Origin: Austropuccinia psidii
Taxonomy: Eukaryota > Basidiomycota > Pucciniomycetes > Pucciniales > Sphaerophragmiaceae
Direction: 5' to 3'
Assembly (NCBI GenBank): GCA_023105745.1
Contig: JALGQZ010000004.1
Span: forward strand, 34,676,437 to 34,740,436
Length of the DNA stretch: 64,000 bases
Part shown: one piece after another, positions 1 to 12,784 of the stretch
Numbering within the stretch: the first letter of the stretch is position 1
Layout: the number at the start of each line of letters is the position of its first letter
The notes under the pieces: generated by a model
The model's database searches: none
What the model was told of the DNA's origin: nothing
The model's input: the letters and a program-made list of their open reading frames with translations, nothing else
Translations under genes and position numbers: made by a program

Positions 1-3000
1 ATTAGAAAAATCACAGGATTCATTTCAATATCTCACCTTTCGGCATTTCACCATTTTGCTTGCCTATCCATATTTCCACCATTTTTTCTAAAGATCTTTG
101 TAAAATAAAACCAAAAATCTTTCTTTACTAAATTAAAACCTGTTTTTTGATATTATCATTAAAACATCCTTTCTTCACTTTTCATAAAATCATAGCAGAA
201 TAATAAGCATAATTCAAAAATGCTTATCAGCCTTGTGTGATAAATTTACTTTCAATTCAGCATCTGACTTTATTTTTTTTCTTGATATTCAAGCTCATTT
301 CTATCCATTTCTTTCCCATTTATTGATATGTGTACTATTTTCTATTTATCAAAGACATTGAATATTTAATTTATCTTTTTCTTACAATTTTTAATCAGGA
401 TTGTATTCCAAAAAATAACCCAAATATTTGATTTGTATATAAGAATATTTCAATTGATTATCTATGAGGAGATTTAATTGAAAATTCTAATTAATCCTCA
501 AAAACAATTTCCTACATTTTGTTTTTAGAAAAATAATTCATGAATAAATCTTGATAATACTTACAACAAGCTTATAATATAAGTATTCTAGAACTCAATA
601 CCATTAATATTGAGGAGCTCCTTTTACTGTGGGATTGGATAAGGAAGTCTTTGAGGGGGAAATCACAGGTAAACACCTTTGAATTTCTGAAATAATCCTG
701 TAACCAAGGGTTTTAATGGTGGTTTAGCTTTCCCTCTGAATATACTGAACAAGCTCCCTACAAAGCTCACAGATCAATTATAAGACTGTGGCTTTACAAC
801 TAGAGAAGACTTTTTAGTGGTCTCTATCAGACCTAATCAATAATCAGATAAGTAGCTTATAGGTTAAAAAAATATAAAATACAATGTAGAAATAATAATA
901 TAAAAATGATAGAAGGGTAAGACTTTAATAGTATAAGAGCTTAATTTAATATAAGGGTACTAATATGTAGTATAAGGGTAAGTTGAATTTGATGTTATAT
1001 CTTTTATAATACTTAATGGTTTGAGAGGGTAATTGCTAATATAGCTTAACAATAAGACCCCTAATAATTTATTGGTAATATATTTCTTAATATATAATTG
1101 ATATTTTTTAAATCTATGAGCTATATAATATAATTTAAGTGTAAGTATTTATATAATAATATATATCTGTGAGATTTTTTTAATATAAAGCTATAATATG
1201 AATATTTTTGCTTTATAATATAAAGGATATGGGGATAAACTAAATGGTATGAGTATCACAGTATTATAATTATAAGACTAATAATTTAAACATAGGTTTG
1301 ATTGATAATATGATGGAGACCTTCTGACAACTGATTTTAATCATAAATCACTATCAATCAAACTTATAAGTCTATAACACTTGAGTAAAGTAACTAGATT
1401 ATAATACTAGTAAGGAATGGATTAATTTTTCTCCATCTTGGTATATAATTTGTATTTAATAATAATACTGGATTTACCTACTGGTGAGGGATGAATAATT
1501 ATTCTCCTTCTTGGTATATAATTAATTGCATGGGGAGAAGAGGAGAAAATAAGGGAGAGAGGCCCTCTATTTATATTCTTTGGGCTCTCCATAGAGGCAC
1601 TCAAAAACAAGTTACTTCTAATTTTTTCACTTCTTTTGGCTGGGATAATTTTTTATAGTGGTTAAATACCATTTGTTTGGCTTATTGCACCATTTATATG
1701 TATGATTATGGAATATGAGATGTTTTTTTGGGTGAGGAATTTTGAGATGGTGTCATTTCTTGGAGGTATTGCACCATATCTTCAGTTGATTGCAACATTT
1801 TTATGCATGATCATCTAATATTGCTAAAATTTCCTTGCTGAGGAAATTTTGATGGTGTCATTTATTGAAGGTATTGCACCATTTTTGGTTGTACAAGATG
1901 GTTTTGTATTGTTATTGCACAATAGGTCTCTGGACTGTTTGAACTACAGGTTGATAATTCTTTGTATTGTGGGGATTCTATTTGTCCTTTATTGGATTTA
2001 ATTTTATTTAATTTAACTTTATTTTTGTTTTTTTAATTTATTTTTTCTGCATTGTCAGGTGGCTGTTCTTGTATTTCCACAGACATGTTGTGTAATTTAA
2101 GTTTTCAATGTATTTTCCTTCCATAAATTGATTGATTTTTCTTGCTGTCTTGTGACTGTTGATTAATACAGCTTTAATTTATTCCTTATTAAAGTGGTCT
2201 CAATTTAATAAATGCATTTCTGAGTAATCCAAAAGCTAAACAGAACTAGGGTAACTTGAGTGTTGCACTACCTCTTCCATTGGTAACTTTAACATTTTTG
2301 ATATCTTTTCCTTTACTTTTCTTCATTTTATTGTTATTCTTTCAACCAAATAGACAATTCTTCTATGATTTTTCTTATGGGATTATACATACTGATGAAT
2401 TTCAATCCATTTTATTTCTGCATCCCCCTATTTTAATTTATTAATTATTGATTTTTCTTCGTTGATTCTTCAATTGATAGCCTTAAAAATGAAAAAAATA
2501 CGTGAAACTGGGCCATTAAGGTATGGAATACCACAATATCTGTACTTTTCCTAAGTTACCAATGTTAAATTACTGAGAAAAAATTAGTGTTCATTTTTCC
2601 AAACTCAACTTTATTAAGTTTAAGTTTGACCAATACTTTCATAAGTACTTATAAATCTCTTAATTATTTAATTAATAAATTCCTAGTCTTCTCAGTGATT
2701 ATCTGGGTCATAATCAAAAGTTGTGCTCAAGTTTTTTCAAAATATTGTGCAAGAAAGCTTACTTATTTTATTTGTTTTTGGTTCCCAAAAAAATGATATA
2801 GGTATTATTTGTCTAATTAATCAGCAGAAAATATCTTTCAATATAATATGAAATCTCTGGAGGTCCAGGCTTAAATTCCTTTATAATACTTTTGGAGTTT
2901 ATTACCCCAAGAAAGTCCTAGAAGGGCTAAAATTTTCTCAATAAACTTCAATGCAAATATGGTAAAAAGTATCAATATTTATTTAATAAAGGCTCCTAGA

Positions 3001-6000
3001 AATCATATTCCTTCATTAGTTATGATAGGCTACACTATTTCCTTTATTCTTCTCAAAAAGATAGAAATATAACATTTGAGGGAAAATATTAAGGAAACCC
3101 AAGAACAGATTATGGGAATACTTATGATAATCTTTCTCAATTTTGGAATTATCGATTTCAAAAATATCTCATACTGTATGTCAGTAAATTTATCAATTTA
3201 ATAAGTTTATTTGTATCTCAATTAGATTTTAAAAAAATTGAATCCTTCAATAGCATTATTTTTTCCTTTTGTTCCCGAGAGAAATGTAACATAAAATACA
3301 TCAGATATTATTAGAAATATACTACTCGCTAATGTGAGAGTTAATATTAATTCATAAAAAAAATAACGCAAGAAGTATGCCAAGCTCTTAAGAGATGTCA
3401 CAGTAGGCATTATTCATCAGAGTGTGAAATGATTTTTTTTCAATGTACCTCTTCATTTAAATTAAGAGTTTTTATTGAAGAACCCCATTTTCATGACAAA
3501 TGGCTTCAGTTAATAATCAATAAATAATTTAATCTTGAATCTTAGAGTTCCATATTCAATATTTCAATATATCAGAACAATAGTGAATGAAATAAGCTAA
3601 TTTCGCTTTGGAGAAACTTTTCAAGTTCGTCACATATATTTTACAGTGATTTTGTATCTAGTTTTCTTTTTGTAATAAATGTGATCATAAAGATGTACCC
3701 GTTAAAAGCCAAGGTCCCAATGTTTAAATTTAATGAAATCTTGAATATTAGATTATACTTTCTTTTATTTATCATAATCTGAAACAAAAAATTATTCCAA
3801 AATTTAAGTGGCAATTCCAAACGCCCCCTCAGCTAAGCCATAAATAAAATATATATTTATCTTAATATTCAAGTAGAGGGATGGACTTCAAAATATCTCC
3901 CTATTGGTATTCATTTTAATGCTCTTCTTCCTATATCGAAAGTTAGAGAATTGGCCTAAGCTTAACGAGGGATTTGATTCAGCCATATTATTGGAATTTA
4001 TTATAATATATTTCACTTCTATACAGGCTTCTTTATATGAAACGGAGTTTATCTTTATCTTTTTTCTTTAATCCATCAAGAAAAATTACGTTCGTAGCTT
4101 TTAATAGATCCTTTCAGTTTTTCTAATTTTCCTATTAATGATTATAAACACATTTTATTTATATATTCCCAAATTTCTGCGGGGAAACACATTGAAATAA
4201 CATCATATCCAATCGCTTTACTGGATGGAATCATATGAATAGCGTATCAATTAATTTCCACTCCTATTTTCTATTTGATTATGAATTAACGTCCCACAAT
4301 TTGTCTCATTAAATATTCAATTTAATTAGGCCAAAATACAATAATTATGTCCTCATTGATAAAGTAACTATTATCAACCTTCTGAGTTATCTGAATATAT
4401 TTTTTCATTAGGAATTTATTCAAATATTATAGTAATATAATAGGTTCATCTGAAAAAACATTTCCATTGATATAGATTGCAATAGGAATTCTTAGAAAAA
4501 ATTACCTCAGTTTTTTTGGTAGCTTCCTCTCTTTTTTTGATTTTTTGATACAACATACTTACATTCAGCCCTGTTCCTAAAAGCCTTACTAGGGAGGATT
4601 ATCAGAGTTTCAATGGTTTTCAAAACTCAGGTACAGGCTGATAAATTTATGTCTTTTCTTTATTTATTCTAAGTAAAGCAATAAATATCGCTCTATTATC
4701 ATTTAATATTTCTCAAGGCTTAAAAATAAATTCACTTAGATATTGAAGTAATCCTCAAATTTCAATTTTATCACCCTCTTTCAATTTATATTTATAAACA
4801 CGCCTACTCTTATTATTTATAATTTTCTCCTATATCCTAACACGATTGTATTTCATGAGGAAAATTCTTATAATTTCAGCTCTTATAGTAATATCCAATA
4901 TATTCTGTGCTTTTTAAAAATTCTTAGAATTAAATCCATATTTCCTCTCGAACAGAATTTTCTCGTCCTTTTATATTTAATTAAGATCTTAAAATTGATT
5001 TTACGAACAGATCACAAAAAAAGTATTTTTCAATGAAATTCTAATATGCATAAGAGCTTAGAAAAATAAAACCATCTCCTTCGAGTCTAAAAGATATTCA
5101 AAAACATACTTTCCAAACATTTATAAAATAAAAATAAGGAATCACTTGTTATAAAAACTTCATAATGGTATTAACTCTCCTAAAAATAGAGAACAAATTC
5201 TTTCCTTTTCTCCCGGAAATTTTGTTTTTAGTGAATAATGTGATTTATTATTATTGTTAACGATCTTCTTACAGTTTTTTTGTTTTTCCCTTATTTCTAT
5301 TATGAGAATTATTCCAAAATCTTTTTATATATTTTCAAATTTCTATCGCATATTTTCAACACATGAAAATTTTCTTTTTCTTGCAAACAAATAAACAGTA
5401 TTGTAATATTTCTTTTTCATAATATTAATAGATATTATGAAATTAATTATGATGAGTTTTCTCAAAGTTTTTTTTTCTATGATTAAAAAAACTATAAATT
5501 AGAAAAAAATCAGGTTTTCAATTCATTTTGAAGACCTTATGTTTTTGTGCAGTAATAATTATAATTATCTTAATAAAATGAATTCAAAACTCAAAACCTT
5601 TCAATATCTTTACATGACATTTATCAAAAATAAAATATTAAGAGAATGATTCAAAATATGATATAAAATATTTCTAAATACCATATCCGACTCTTTATTA
5701 AGCTAATTTGTTGAAAATATATATTTTTCCAAATTCTCAAGTATATATGAGATACAAAGATATGTAAAATATGGAATCTCTGACAATATTACCAAATTAA
5801 ACAGTATTTAGCTTTAAAGTTTGTCTAATAAATTTAATTTTATGGCACTTAAATGAAAGAAATATTGTTAAAAAAAGTAAGGGCTATGGCTGATATGATA
5901 AGAAACTCTAACATACAATTATTCAAATAAGAATATTGTCATGATCAAAATGATGAAATTTTCTTTTGAGAGAAATGGATTTTTCACCATCAAAATATCA

Positions 6001-7081
6001 ATATTTTTATTATTAATATAATGAAAATTCTACAATCCTGAATAAAAAAAGAAAACTTATCATACAAATGATAAAAGTAGCAGAATGATAAAAAACAGTT
6101 TTTAGTGGCTTTTTTACACAAGCTAGTTTAAGACCTACTCAAATACGTACTTATTTTGAAGAAATGAATCAGTTTATTTGTTTATTATTTTTCATAATAT
6201 AGAATAATCCCAGAAGAAATTTCTCCAAATAAAGCAAAAGTTCAACCCTTGCCTTTTTGCTTCATATTTGACAAAAAGCAACCAAATTTGATGCAAGAGT
6301 CATTTTTTGGAATATCATTTCTCTGAGGTATGAATCCCGAATTAAATTCCTAAAATAGGATCTAAAGCCCAAAAAGAAGCAAAACCTACATTCTTTTACA
6401 ATTTCAATTGCATAGAACTATGGAGTTGGTTGGTACATGGAGGGGATGGTTCAACCATAGTACCTTTTGGGCTTAATATATACCAGACCAGCTTTGCCCA
6501 AGATTTTGGAATTTATCTGTGTGTCTTCATAAAATACTCCCTATTATTAAAGAAAATTAATCATTTGATAACTAAAATGAAAATTATCCATTTCTTTCTA
6601 AATACAAATATTTTGGCTGAAATGGACACATTGGGAAATTTTTTGACAACAACAAATTATAAATAAATGAAGTAGGCTCAAGTTAAGAGATTAATTTTCT
6701 TCTTGGGGTTTAAAATTTGGAAATTCGGCCAAAAGGAAGTTTTTTAAAGAAGATAGGCTTTTCTTACATTTTTTAGGTATAAGATTGTAAGCACACATAA
6801 GGCTTAAACATATTTACTAATCATATTAAATTTATGATTTTCCACTGAGCTGAAAGTAAAATTAAGTTTAATACAGATTTATCACTCCAGCTAAACTTTT
6901 TTCCAAAATTAATATTTTAGCTTTTTGAAGTATTTTTCACTAAACTTCAAAACTCTCATTTTAAGCTTGAGCTTGGAGCTAAATTAAAATTCCTGACAAA
7001 TATTTACCAAATAATTGAAATGATTTTTTCTTGATAATATACTGATTCAAAGCTTTCTCAAAGAGAAGAAAAACTACATAA
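1..7081. other. AT-rich intergenic DNA, no convincing gene
   Basis: I see no convincing gene in this 7-kb stretch. Reading frames are short (under about 80 codons), low in complexity and carry no domain I recognise. The sequence is strongly AT-rich with homopolymer tracts and small irregular duplications, as expected of old, decayed transposon DNA. A short imperfect tandem repeat lies at 1683-1905. The next recognisable object is the transposon that begins at 7090. Confidence 0.6.
1683..1905. repeat. imperfect tandem duplication, unit about 106 bp
   Basis: A block containing GAGGAATTTTGAGATGGTG, TCATTT and then TATTGCACCAT is followed about 106 bp later by a similar block with GAGGAAATTTTGATGGTG, TCATTT and TATTGCACCATTT. 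The copies differ by several substitutions and small indels. It has no coding potential that I can see and is probably a local duplication in decayed DNA. Confidence 0.45.
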
Positions 7082-7089
7082 TTAATTAA

Positions 7090-7133
7090 GGGTGTTGGTA
7101 AACACACATAAGCTTTTAGTAAAAACATGTAAG
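7090..7133 (+). repeat. MULE left terminal inverted repeat
   Basis: The first 13 bases match the inverted right end exactly. After that, similarity continues through CACACATAAG and a GTAAAAACATGTAAG motif that recurs several times in the right end. The repeated TAAAAACACGTAAG-like motif is a candidate transposase-binding sequence. Confidence 0.75.
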
Positions 7134-7320
7134 TCACCTTATTTTTCAAAAAAAATTCCTCAGGCTCAGTTTTGGGGTTTTTTTACTTTTTTTTCCATAT
7201 TTTTCCAGACTTGGCATGTTAACAAGCACAAATTTTTTCAAAATTTTTTTTTTGCCAAATTTCACCAATTTGGCCAATATGCCAAAATGGCATATTTTTT
7301 TCAAAAATTCATTAAAATTC

Positions 7321-7700
7321 TTCCCACTTATGAATTTGCTTGATTTTTTTCTTAAAATGAAGGGTTCAAAGTGAAGAATAAAGCACCAGAATTCCATAGT
7401 TTTGGGAATTTTTTTGGGTGGGACAAGTGAAGGCGCAAAAAGGGTTTTTTTTTCAAATGTTTTTTCCTGTCATTGTAATATGCCTATTTTTAAAAAGTGA
7501 ATTTAATAACTTCCCACTTATGAATTTCCTTCATTTTTTTTTAAATTAAAGGGTTCAATCTGGACAATAAAGAACCAGAAGCTCATGAATTGGGAAAAGT
7601 TTTTTTGTGGGACAACAAGTGAAGGTGCAATGAGTGTTTTTTTTCAACTGTTTTTTTTCTTGTGTGTAATATGACTATTTTTAAGTAAAACACTTCCCCA
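7321..7700. repeat. tandem duplication of about 190 bp inside the MULE
   Basis: CTTCCCACTTATGAATTT occurs at 7320 and again at 7510. The following sequence is recognisably duplicated: AAGGGTTCAA, an AATAAAG plus ACCAGAA block, then GGGACAA plus GTGAAGG and a T-rich run. The period is 190 bp and the copies differ at many positions. It lies between the end of the OTU coding exon and the left terminal repeat, in the presumed 3' untranslated and subterminal region. Confidence 0.6.
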
Positions 7701-7793
7701 TTTTTGATAAAAAAGGAGACTGAGGTGGGATTTAAGCAATAAAAATGACTGAGGAGGGGGATAATTGGCATAAATTGTATATACAAAAATTAT

Positions 7794-8416
7794 TCAATCA
7801 GAATCAACCTCCAAAACAGTGGGTTTTTTCTGAGAGGGGGGAGGAAGATTGGACAAATACAACATTCTGTGTTTCTTGAGTTCATCAGCCCACCCCAGGG
7901 CTTGTTTTTGGGCATTAATCTCCCAGCTCACAGTAATGGGGGGGACTAGATAAACTTTAGAAATGATGATGTTCAAAGGAACAAAATGAGCACAACTATT
8001 CAAGAAGCAGATGAAAATGGGGGACTATCATTGGGAGGACAGAAATAAGGGAAAAAAGAAAAAGATTGGGCTGTGGAATAAAAGAAAACTGGTCTTTTAT
8101 ACTTATTTGCAATTTGATCCCCCATGTCAGGCATGGACATCCACTTGCTTTTTGGAGCCTGGCCAACATCTTCATACCATTCAATTCTTTCCAAATAAGA
8201 GGATACTGAGGGAATTAAGGTGTTCATGGCTTCATAAAGGTCTTGATTTTGGTGAATTTCTTCAGCCAAGTCACCTCTGACATCAGCCCATTGATCTTGA
8301 GTCTTGTAAATGAAGTGGGATACTGTTCTGTAGCCACAGTTTCCATCACCCTGGACATTGATGGCCTTGAAGGTGTATTTCAATATAAACTTTGGCAAGT
8401 CTTCTGAGCCTGTTAT
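7794..8416 (-). pseudogene. OTU cysteine-protease domain exon of the MULE protein
   Basis: This is the last exon of the transposase gene. It follows an intron at 8417-8495 (GTGAGT...TATCAG). It encodes an OTU-like domain: the D-x-x-C active-site motif appears as GDGNCGYR about 25 residues into the exon, and the matching histidine as SCAHFVPL near residue 140. OTU enzymes are deubiquitinase-like cysteine proteases, and OTU or ULP1 peptidase fusions are known for some MULEs. The frame shifts at a run of five G at 8019-8023 (five C on the coding strand). One base is missing there compared with what keeps the histidine segment in frame, so the catalytic Cys and His now lie in different frames. 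The segment after the shift runs to a stop at 7794. The product was probably active in the ancestor. Confidence 0.75.
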
Positions 8417-8495
8417 CTGATAAAGTAAGCTCAAAAAATGAATAAATATCAAAATAAGCAACATAAAATTACATTAAAAAGAATCAGAAACTCAC

Positions 8496-10873
8496 AAACA
8501 GCTTGGAGAATTCATCACTTGTGTTATAATTGCTTTGACAATGCTCACAGGTCAAGTCAATTGCATCATAGATATTCAAACTGGTGGCAGGCTTGTGTGA
8601 TTTTCTTTGTGAGGTTTTGCTTCCAATTGCCAATCTTCTGGACCTTCTAAGGGTTACTTCTGATTTATTTAATTCAGTTGCTGAGGGTAGTGAATCTGAT
8701 GAACTGATGGATTTAGATAATGAGTCCTCAAAATCTTCAGAATCTTCAGATGAGTCCACTTCCATAATTGGAGAGGGGACATTTGACTGGGATCTTGATG
8801 TTGTTGTGCTGGTCACTTTTGATGGGGGTCTTCCTCTTCTCTTGGATTGACTTTCAATAATTTCAAATCTTGAAGGTTCTCTTTTGTTTTGATTTGTGTT
8901 TTTATTCTTGGCTCCTTGGGGTCTTCCACGGATATTCTTGCATTCTAGAGGGTCTTCATAATATTGATCATCCTCTTGACTCTTGGCAACTTGATCAAAT
9001 GGGACTTTTCCAGTTAAACCATCTTGAAAATGTTGAAGTATTGGAGTGATTTCTGCCATTGGTCTTTGAAAAAGGTCTTCCCCAATGTCTTCAAATATTT
9101 TCTTGGCTTCATTCTTTCTTTCTTTTTCAACACTTTGATCATCACCTTGAAAACCAGCCTGAGAAGAATATGACAAATAAAATCAGTTAATAAGAAAATA
9201 ATAATAAGAAGAGATTAAAAAAACCTCACAGGCAAATTCAAATGCCATTGAGGATGGAAGTCTGATAATTCAAGCCTTTGGCGCTTGGAAAATGCCTTTT
9301 GGGTCTTATGCTTGCAGGGAATGCCTTTATAATTGTTGTATTTGTTGGTGCATTTTTCATTTGGAGGAAATTTTGTTTTGAAATTTTCAAACGCAATCTG
9401 AAGAGCATAATGAGACACCTTGCCATTGAGGGCACAGATGTGTGGAGGAAAATTCTTGACATGGACAATCATTTGTTTTGAGATTCTGTTGATGATTTCA
9501 ATAAATTGTTTTCTGAATGCCATGTGGAGAGCCCTGACTACCTCCAGGAGTGTACCAGTGGACCTTTGGAGCCAAAGTTTAACCATGGCATGGGCACCTT
9601 CAACTCTGGAGGTGGAGCCCACACCCAGGTGGCAATGGTGGTTGGTCCAGGCTGGCACATAATACTCCTTTAGAGGAAGCCAGGTATTTTCCAAATACTG
9701 CAAGACCTCAGGGTTTTTAACTTGGTTTTGAAGCTTCTTCCAGTTGTCTTTGAAAGACTTTTCAGTGGATGAATACATAAGCTGAGAAATGAATCCCAAA
9801 GTCATTAATAAAGACAATAATAAGAAAAAAAGTGAAATAAAGTTAAATAAAGTGAAGAAGTATATTACTTGATTCCAAAGGCCCATAAAATTTTCAAAAT
9901 CAGTTTAATGACCAATTTTCTTTATGCAATGAGCAGATACATCCTTGTTGATGTGCCAAATGCATAGCATGACTTTGGAGTCTGGGAAGAGCTTCTTAAT
10001 AGAGTTTTTCAAGGCCAGATCTCTGTCAATAACAATAACTGGAGGGGGAACAAGATTGGTGTTTTTGAGGACCTTTTCAATGTATTGATTTAATGCTCAA
10101 GTATATGAAGTTTCATTTTCATTCTTCATCAAACAAAAATCCCCAGAAGAGGTCTTATTGGTTGAGCTGAATCCAACAATATGAAAAAGGGGCATTTTGT
10201 ACTTATTGGTTTTATAAGTACAATCCATAAGAATGACATGAGGAAAGCCATGAAGAAGTTTTATGGCCAGGGGGTGAGTAAAAAACAAGGAGGTAATGTG
10301 TCCCTCAGAATCCCTTGCAGAGGACCAAACAAAATTTTCTTCTTTGAGAGTGTCAATAAGAGCATCAATGGGCCTTCTGCCTTACAGTTTGTCTTTCTTG
10401 ATTTTCTTGACTTGGTTGTAAATGTCTTGAAGGATTACAGGCCTGTCAGACTCCCTCTGGCTGCATAATTGGGCCTGAATTTGCCTTGGCATGAGCAGTG
10501 ATTCAGACATTTGAGCAATTTGGGATGTTTCTTGCTCATTGAATTTCCTGAAAGCAGGATGTGCCATGATATTTTCAGTGGCATCATGGCTATGTTCAGG
10601 ATTTTTTACTTAAAGAGTCCAAGTGGTACTCTTGGCATATTTCCTGGAATAAAGTCTAAAAGGACAGTCAAGCTTTCTTGAGGTGACTGTTTTGGAGGGG
10701 CTTTTGTTGGGATTTGGGGTTCCAGACCTGTAACAACATATTTCAATTTGGTTGTGGGTCATATTGGACCTCAAGGTGAACACAGCATACCCCTGAGCCC
10801 TGGAAACATTATGCACATGTTGCCAAAGAAGCTCAAGGGTCTGAAATTCCCCTTCAGTGGGGGGTTGAAGCAT
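8496..10873 (-). pseudogene. MULE transposase (DDE type) with AT-hook region, broken by in-frame stops
   Basis: I place the start at ATG 10871-10873. Motifs in order: an N-terminal FAR1/WRKY-like region with CCYRSG and RKLDCPFRLY; the first catalytic Asp in VILMDCTYKTNKY; the second in VIVIDRDLALKN followed by the CIWHINKDV segment; and the Glu in STSRVEGAH. Introns at 9782-9868 and 9159-9229 keep the frame. The third exon (8496-9158) has two AT-hook-like motifs (RGRPQG and RRGRPPSK), an acidic Ser-rich stretch and CEHCQSN. Four in-frame stops break it: 10610-10612, 10382-10384, 10097-10099 and 9905-9907. Three are TAA and one is TGA, the TGA at a site that looks like Trp. A family of active transposases in the same genome would be expected to have sense codons there. 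Confidence 0.8.
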
Positions 10874-11386
10874 TTTTCTAACGAAAATTATGTATAAAAG
10901 TGAAAAAAAAGGAGGAATTGGGGGATTTGGAATGGGGTAAGAACCTTTCAAAATGTGAAAAAGAGGTGAAAGAAGGTGTGAAAAATGAACAGAAGGGGTT
11001 AAGAGTCAAAGAAAGTGGTTTAAATGTGGGATTAATAGATGAGGGAAGGTAAAAAGTTGAAAATTGAGAGGCTTGAAAGCAGGATTTTGTGGTGGAAAAT
11101 GCAGTCTTTGGGGGAAAAAAAGAAAAAAAAGTGTGAAAAGCTTTGCAAAATGGCTTTGGTAATGCTGTTTTTCCAAAAAAAAACAATGGTTTGGGGTGGG
11201 GATAATGTGGATTATTGGGGTGTTTGGGCTTGTTTTTTTTTGGGGGAGGGGGCTGGGAAAAAAAATCTGAAACAATTTGGAGTTAGAGAGGTTTTGTGGG
11301 GAAAAAAACCTCTTTTGGGCATGTTTTGGCCCAATACAGGCCCAATTGTGTTTCATTTTTAATTAAAAATGGGTCCAGGGCACCCC

Positions 11387-11470
11387 TTACGTGTTTTTAC
11401 CAATTTATGGCCAAAACACGTAAGTTTTTAGTAAAAACACATAAGCTCTTACGTGTTTTTACCAACACCC
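11387..11470 (-). repeat. MULE right terminal inverted repeat with motif array
   Basis: Reading inward from 11470, the end holds at least four alternating copies of a CTTACGTGTTTTTACC-type motif in both orientations (11387-11402, 11413-11424, about 11431-11445 and 11446-11470). The outermost copy pairs with the left end. Such arrays are typical of transposase-binding sites; the function here is inferred. Confidence 0.7.
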
Positions 11471-11478
11471 TTAATTAA

Positions 11479-12784
11479 ATATATCTCAAGCAAGATCTCC
11501 TTTCTTGAAATAACTTTGGTAGTTATAAGTTACCGTCTATTTTACATTATATTCATCCCGGAGTTTTTGAAAATAACTACTTAAAGAAATACTTGAAAAA
11601 CATTCTTTCAATTCTTTTAATATAAGATTTAATAGAAACACAATACATAATTCAGGTTCAAGAAAAAGCTAACCAGAAAATGAAATTATGTATAGGTATA
11701 AATAAAATGAAATAAAACATTTTTCTATTTCTTATATTCTCAACATAATCTCAGTTTTTGTATATTTTTGATCCTTTAAGATATATTTCAAAATATGTTT
11801 CAATATTTTTCTCAAAATTTATATTTTGAGCAGGAAAGGAGAAGCATTAAATCAAAAAACACAAAAAACAGAGTAGAAAATAAATTAAACTAGCTTCAAT
11901 AATATTTTCAGATCTTATCCAATATTCAGCTGAGCTGATGAGGAGTTACAATTTGGCTTTCATTATTGAATATAATTGGATACTATCTCCACAAAGTTCA
12001 ACTCAAGATAAATTCTTTCTATTTTTCTGTCAACATATTTACTACTCTCTACTTAAATTAAGGAAAAATCTCTTTCATCGCAATTTAAATTGGTTGCTAA
12101 ATTTTGAATTCATATAAATTAGTTATTAAAGTAACTGCATCAAATACAATTTACTTTCATTAAAAAAGAAGTACATATACTAATAATACAATGGGATTAG
12201 ATAAATACAAAAAGATCAATAATATCAAGCATTTTTCTCAAATGATATCTCTCATAAGACCTTTGAATCAAGTCATTCCATAACTGTATCAGATAATGAA
12301 AAGAAATGTCACAATAAAGCTTTATTATTAATAAATTAAAACAGAAATATAATGAAGATATTCTTCTTAACTCAGTAATCCTATCTTCCATTTGTCAATA
12401 TAAGCTTCTGATAGCATTTTTAACAACAAAAGATTGTTCACCATCTTTCCTGAGCTGATTTCTATCAAGCTATTGGGTAACACATTTATCATTTTCCGAT
12501 ATTATTTCAATAGATTAAAAGTTCTTTTATTTCAAGATAAAAATAATTAGCTCAAAGTTTCAGGAAAAAGCTGATAATATCAATAAATTCATTACTCTAG
12601 AAATGGTTTTCAAAAATAAGCTCTCTACCAGCTACAACATTGGCTGTCTTTTAAAAATTCTGCTATACCATCAAGGACCAATTTAAACTTAATCACCTAC
12701 AAAATTTAAGCTATAATTAATTCTTGAAATCTTTCTGATTACTCTGTTTTACCTGGAATCCAATTTGGTAACCCTGGGGGTTAA
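11479..12784. other. AT-rich spacer between MULE and element 1
   Basis: No gene is visible. The last five bases, GTTAA at 12780-12784, are the left copy of the target duplication of the Ty3/Gypsy element that follows. Joining this flank to the sequence after 23038 restores a plausible uninterrupted pre-insertion site. Confidence 0.6.

Larger units (their letters stand above)
7090..11470 (-). mobile_element. Mutator-like (MULE) DNA transposon with OTU-domain transposase gene, decayed
   Basis: The element is 4,381 bp. Its ends are inverted: GGGTGTTGGTAAA at 7090-7102 and the reverse complement TTTACCAACACCC at 11458-11470. Both are flanked by TTAATTAA (7082-7089 and 11471-11478), an 8-bp target duplication that is itself palindromic. 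Between them, on the minus strand, lies a multi-exon transposase gene of the MULE type. Internal GC is higher than in the surrounding DNA. The gene has several in-frame stops and one frameshift, so this copy cannot make its own transposase, although its ends could still be used if an active relative exists. Superfamily assignment rests on the transposase motifs; an 8-bp duplication fits MULE (8-10 bp) but also hAT. Confidence 0.8.

Noticed and set aside
6434..6466. Inverted repeat GGTACATGG...CCATAGTACC
   Set aside because: Short and imperfect, with no T-run, neighbouring gene or second copy.
7146..7397. Overlapping frames of 83 codons on both strands at the MULE left end
   Set aside because: They arise from T-rich and A-rich low-complexity subterminal sequence, with no motif.
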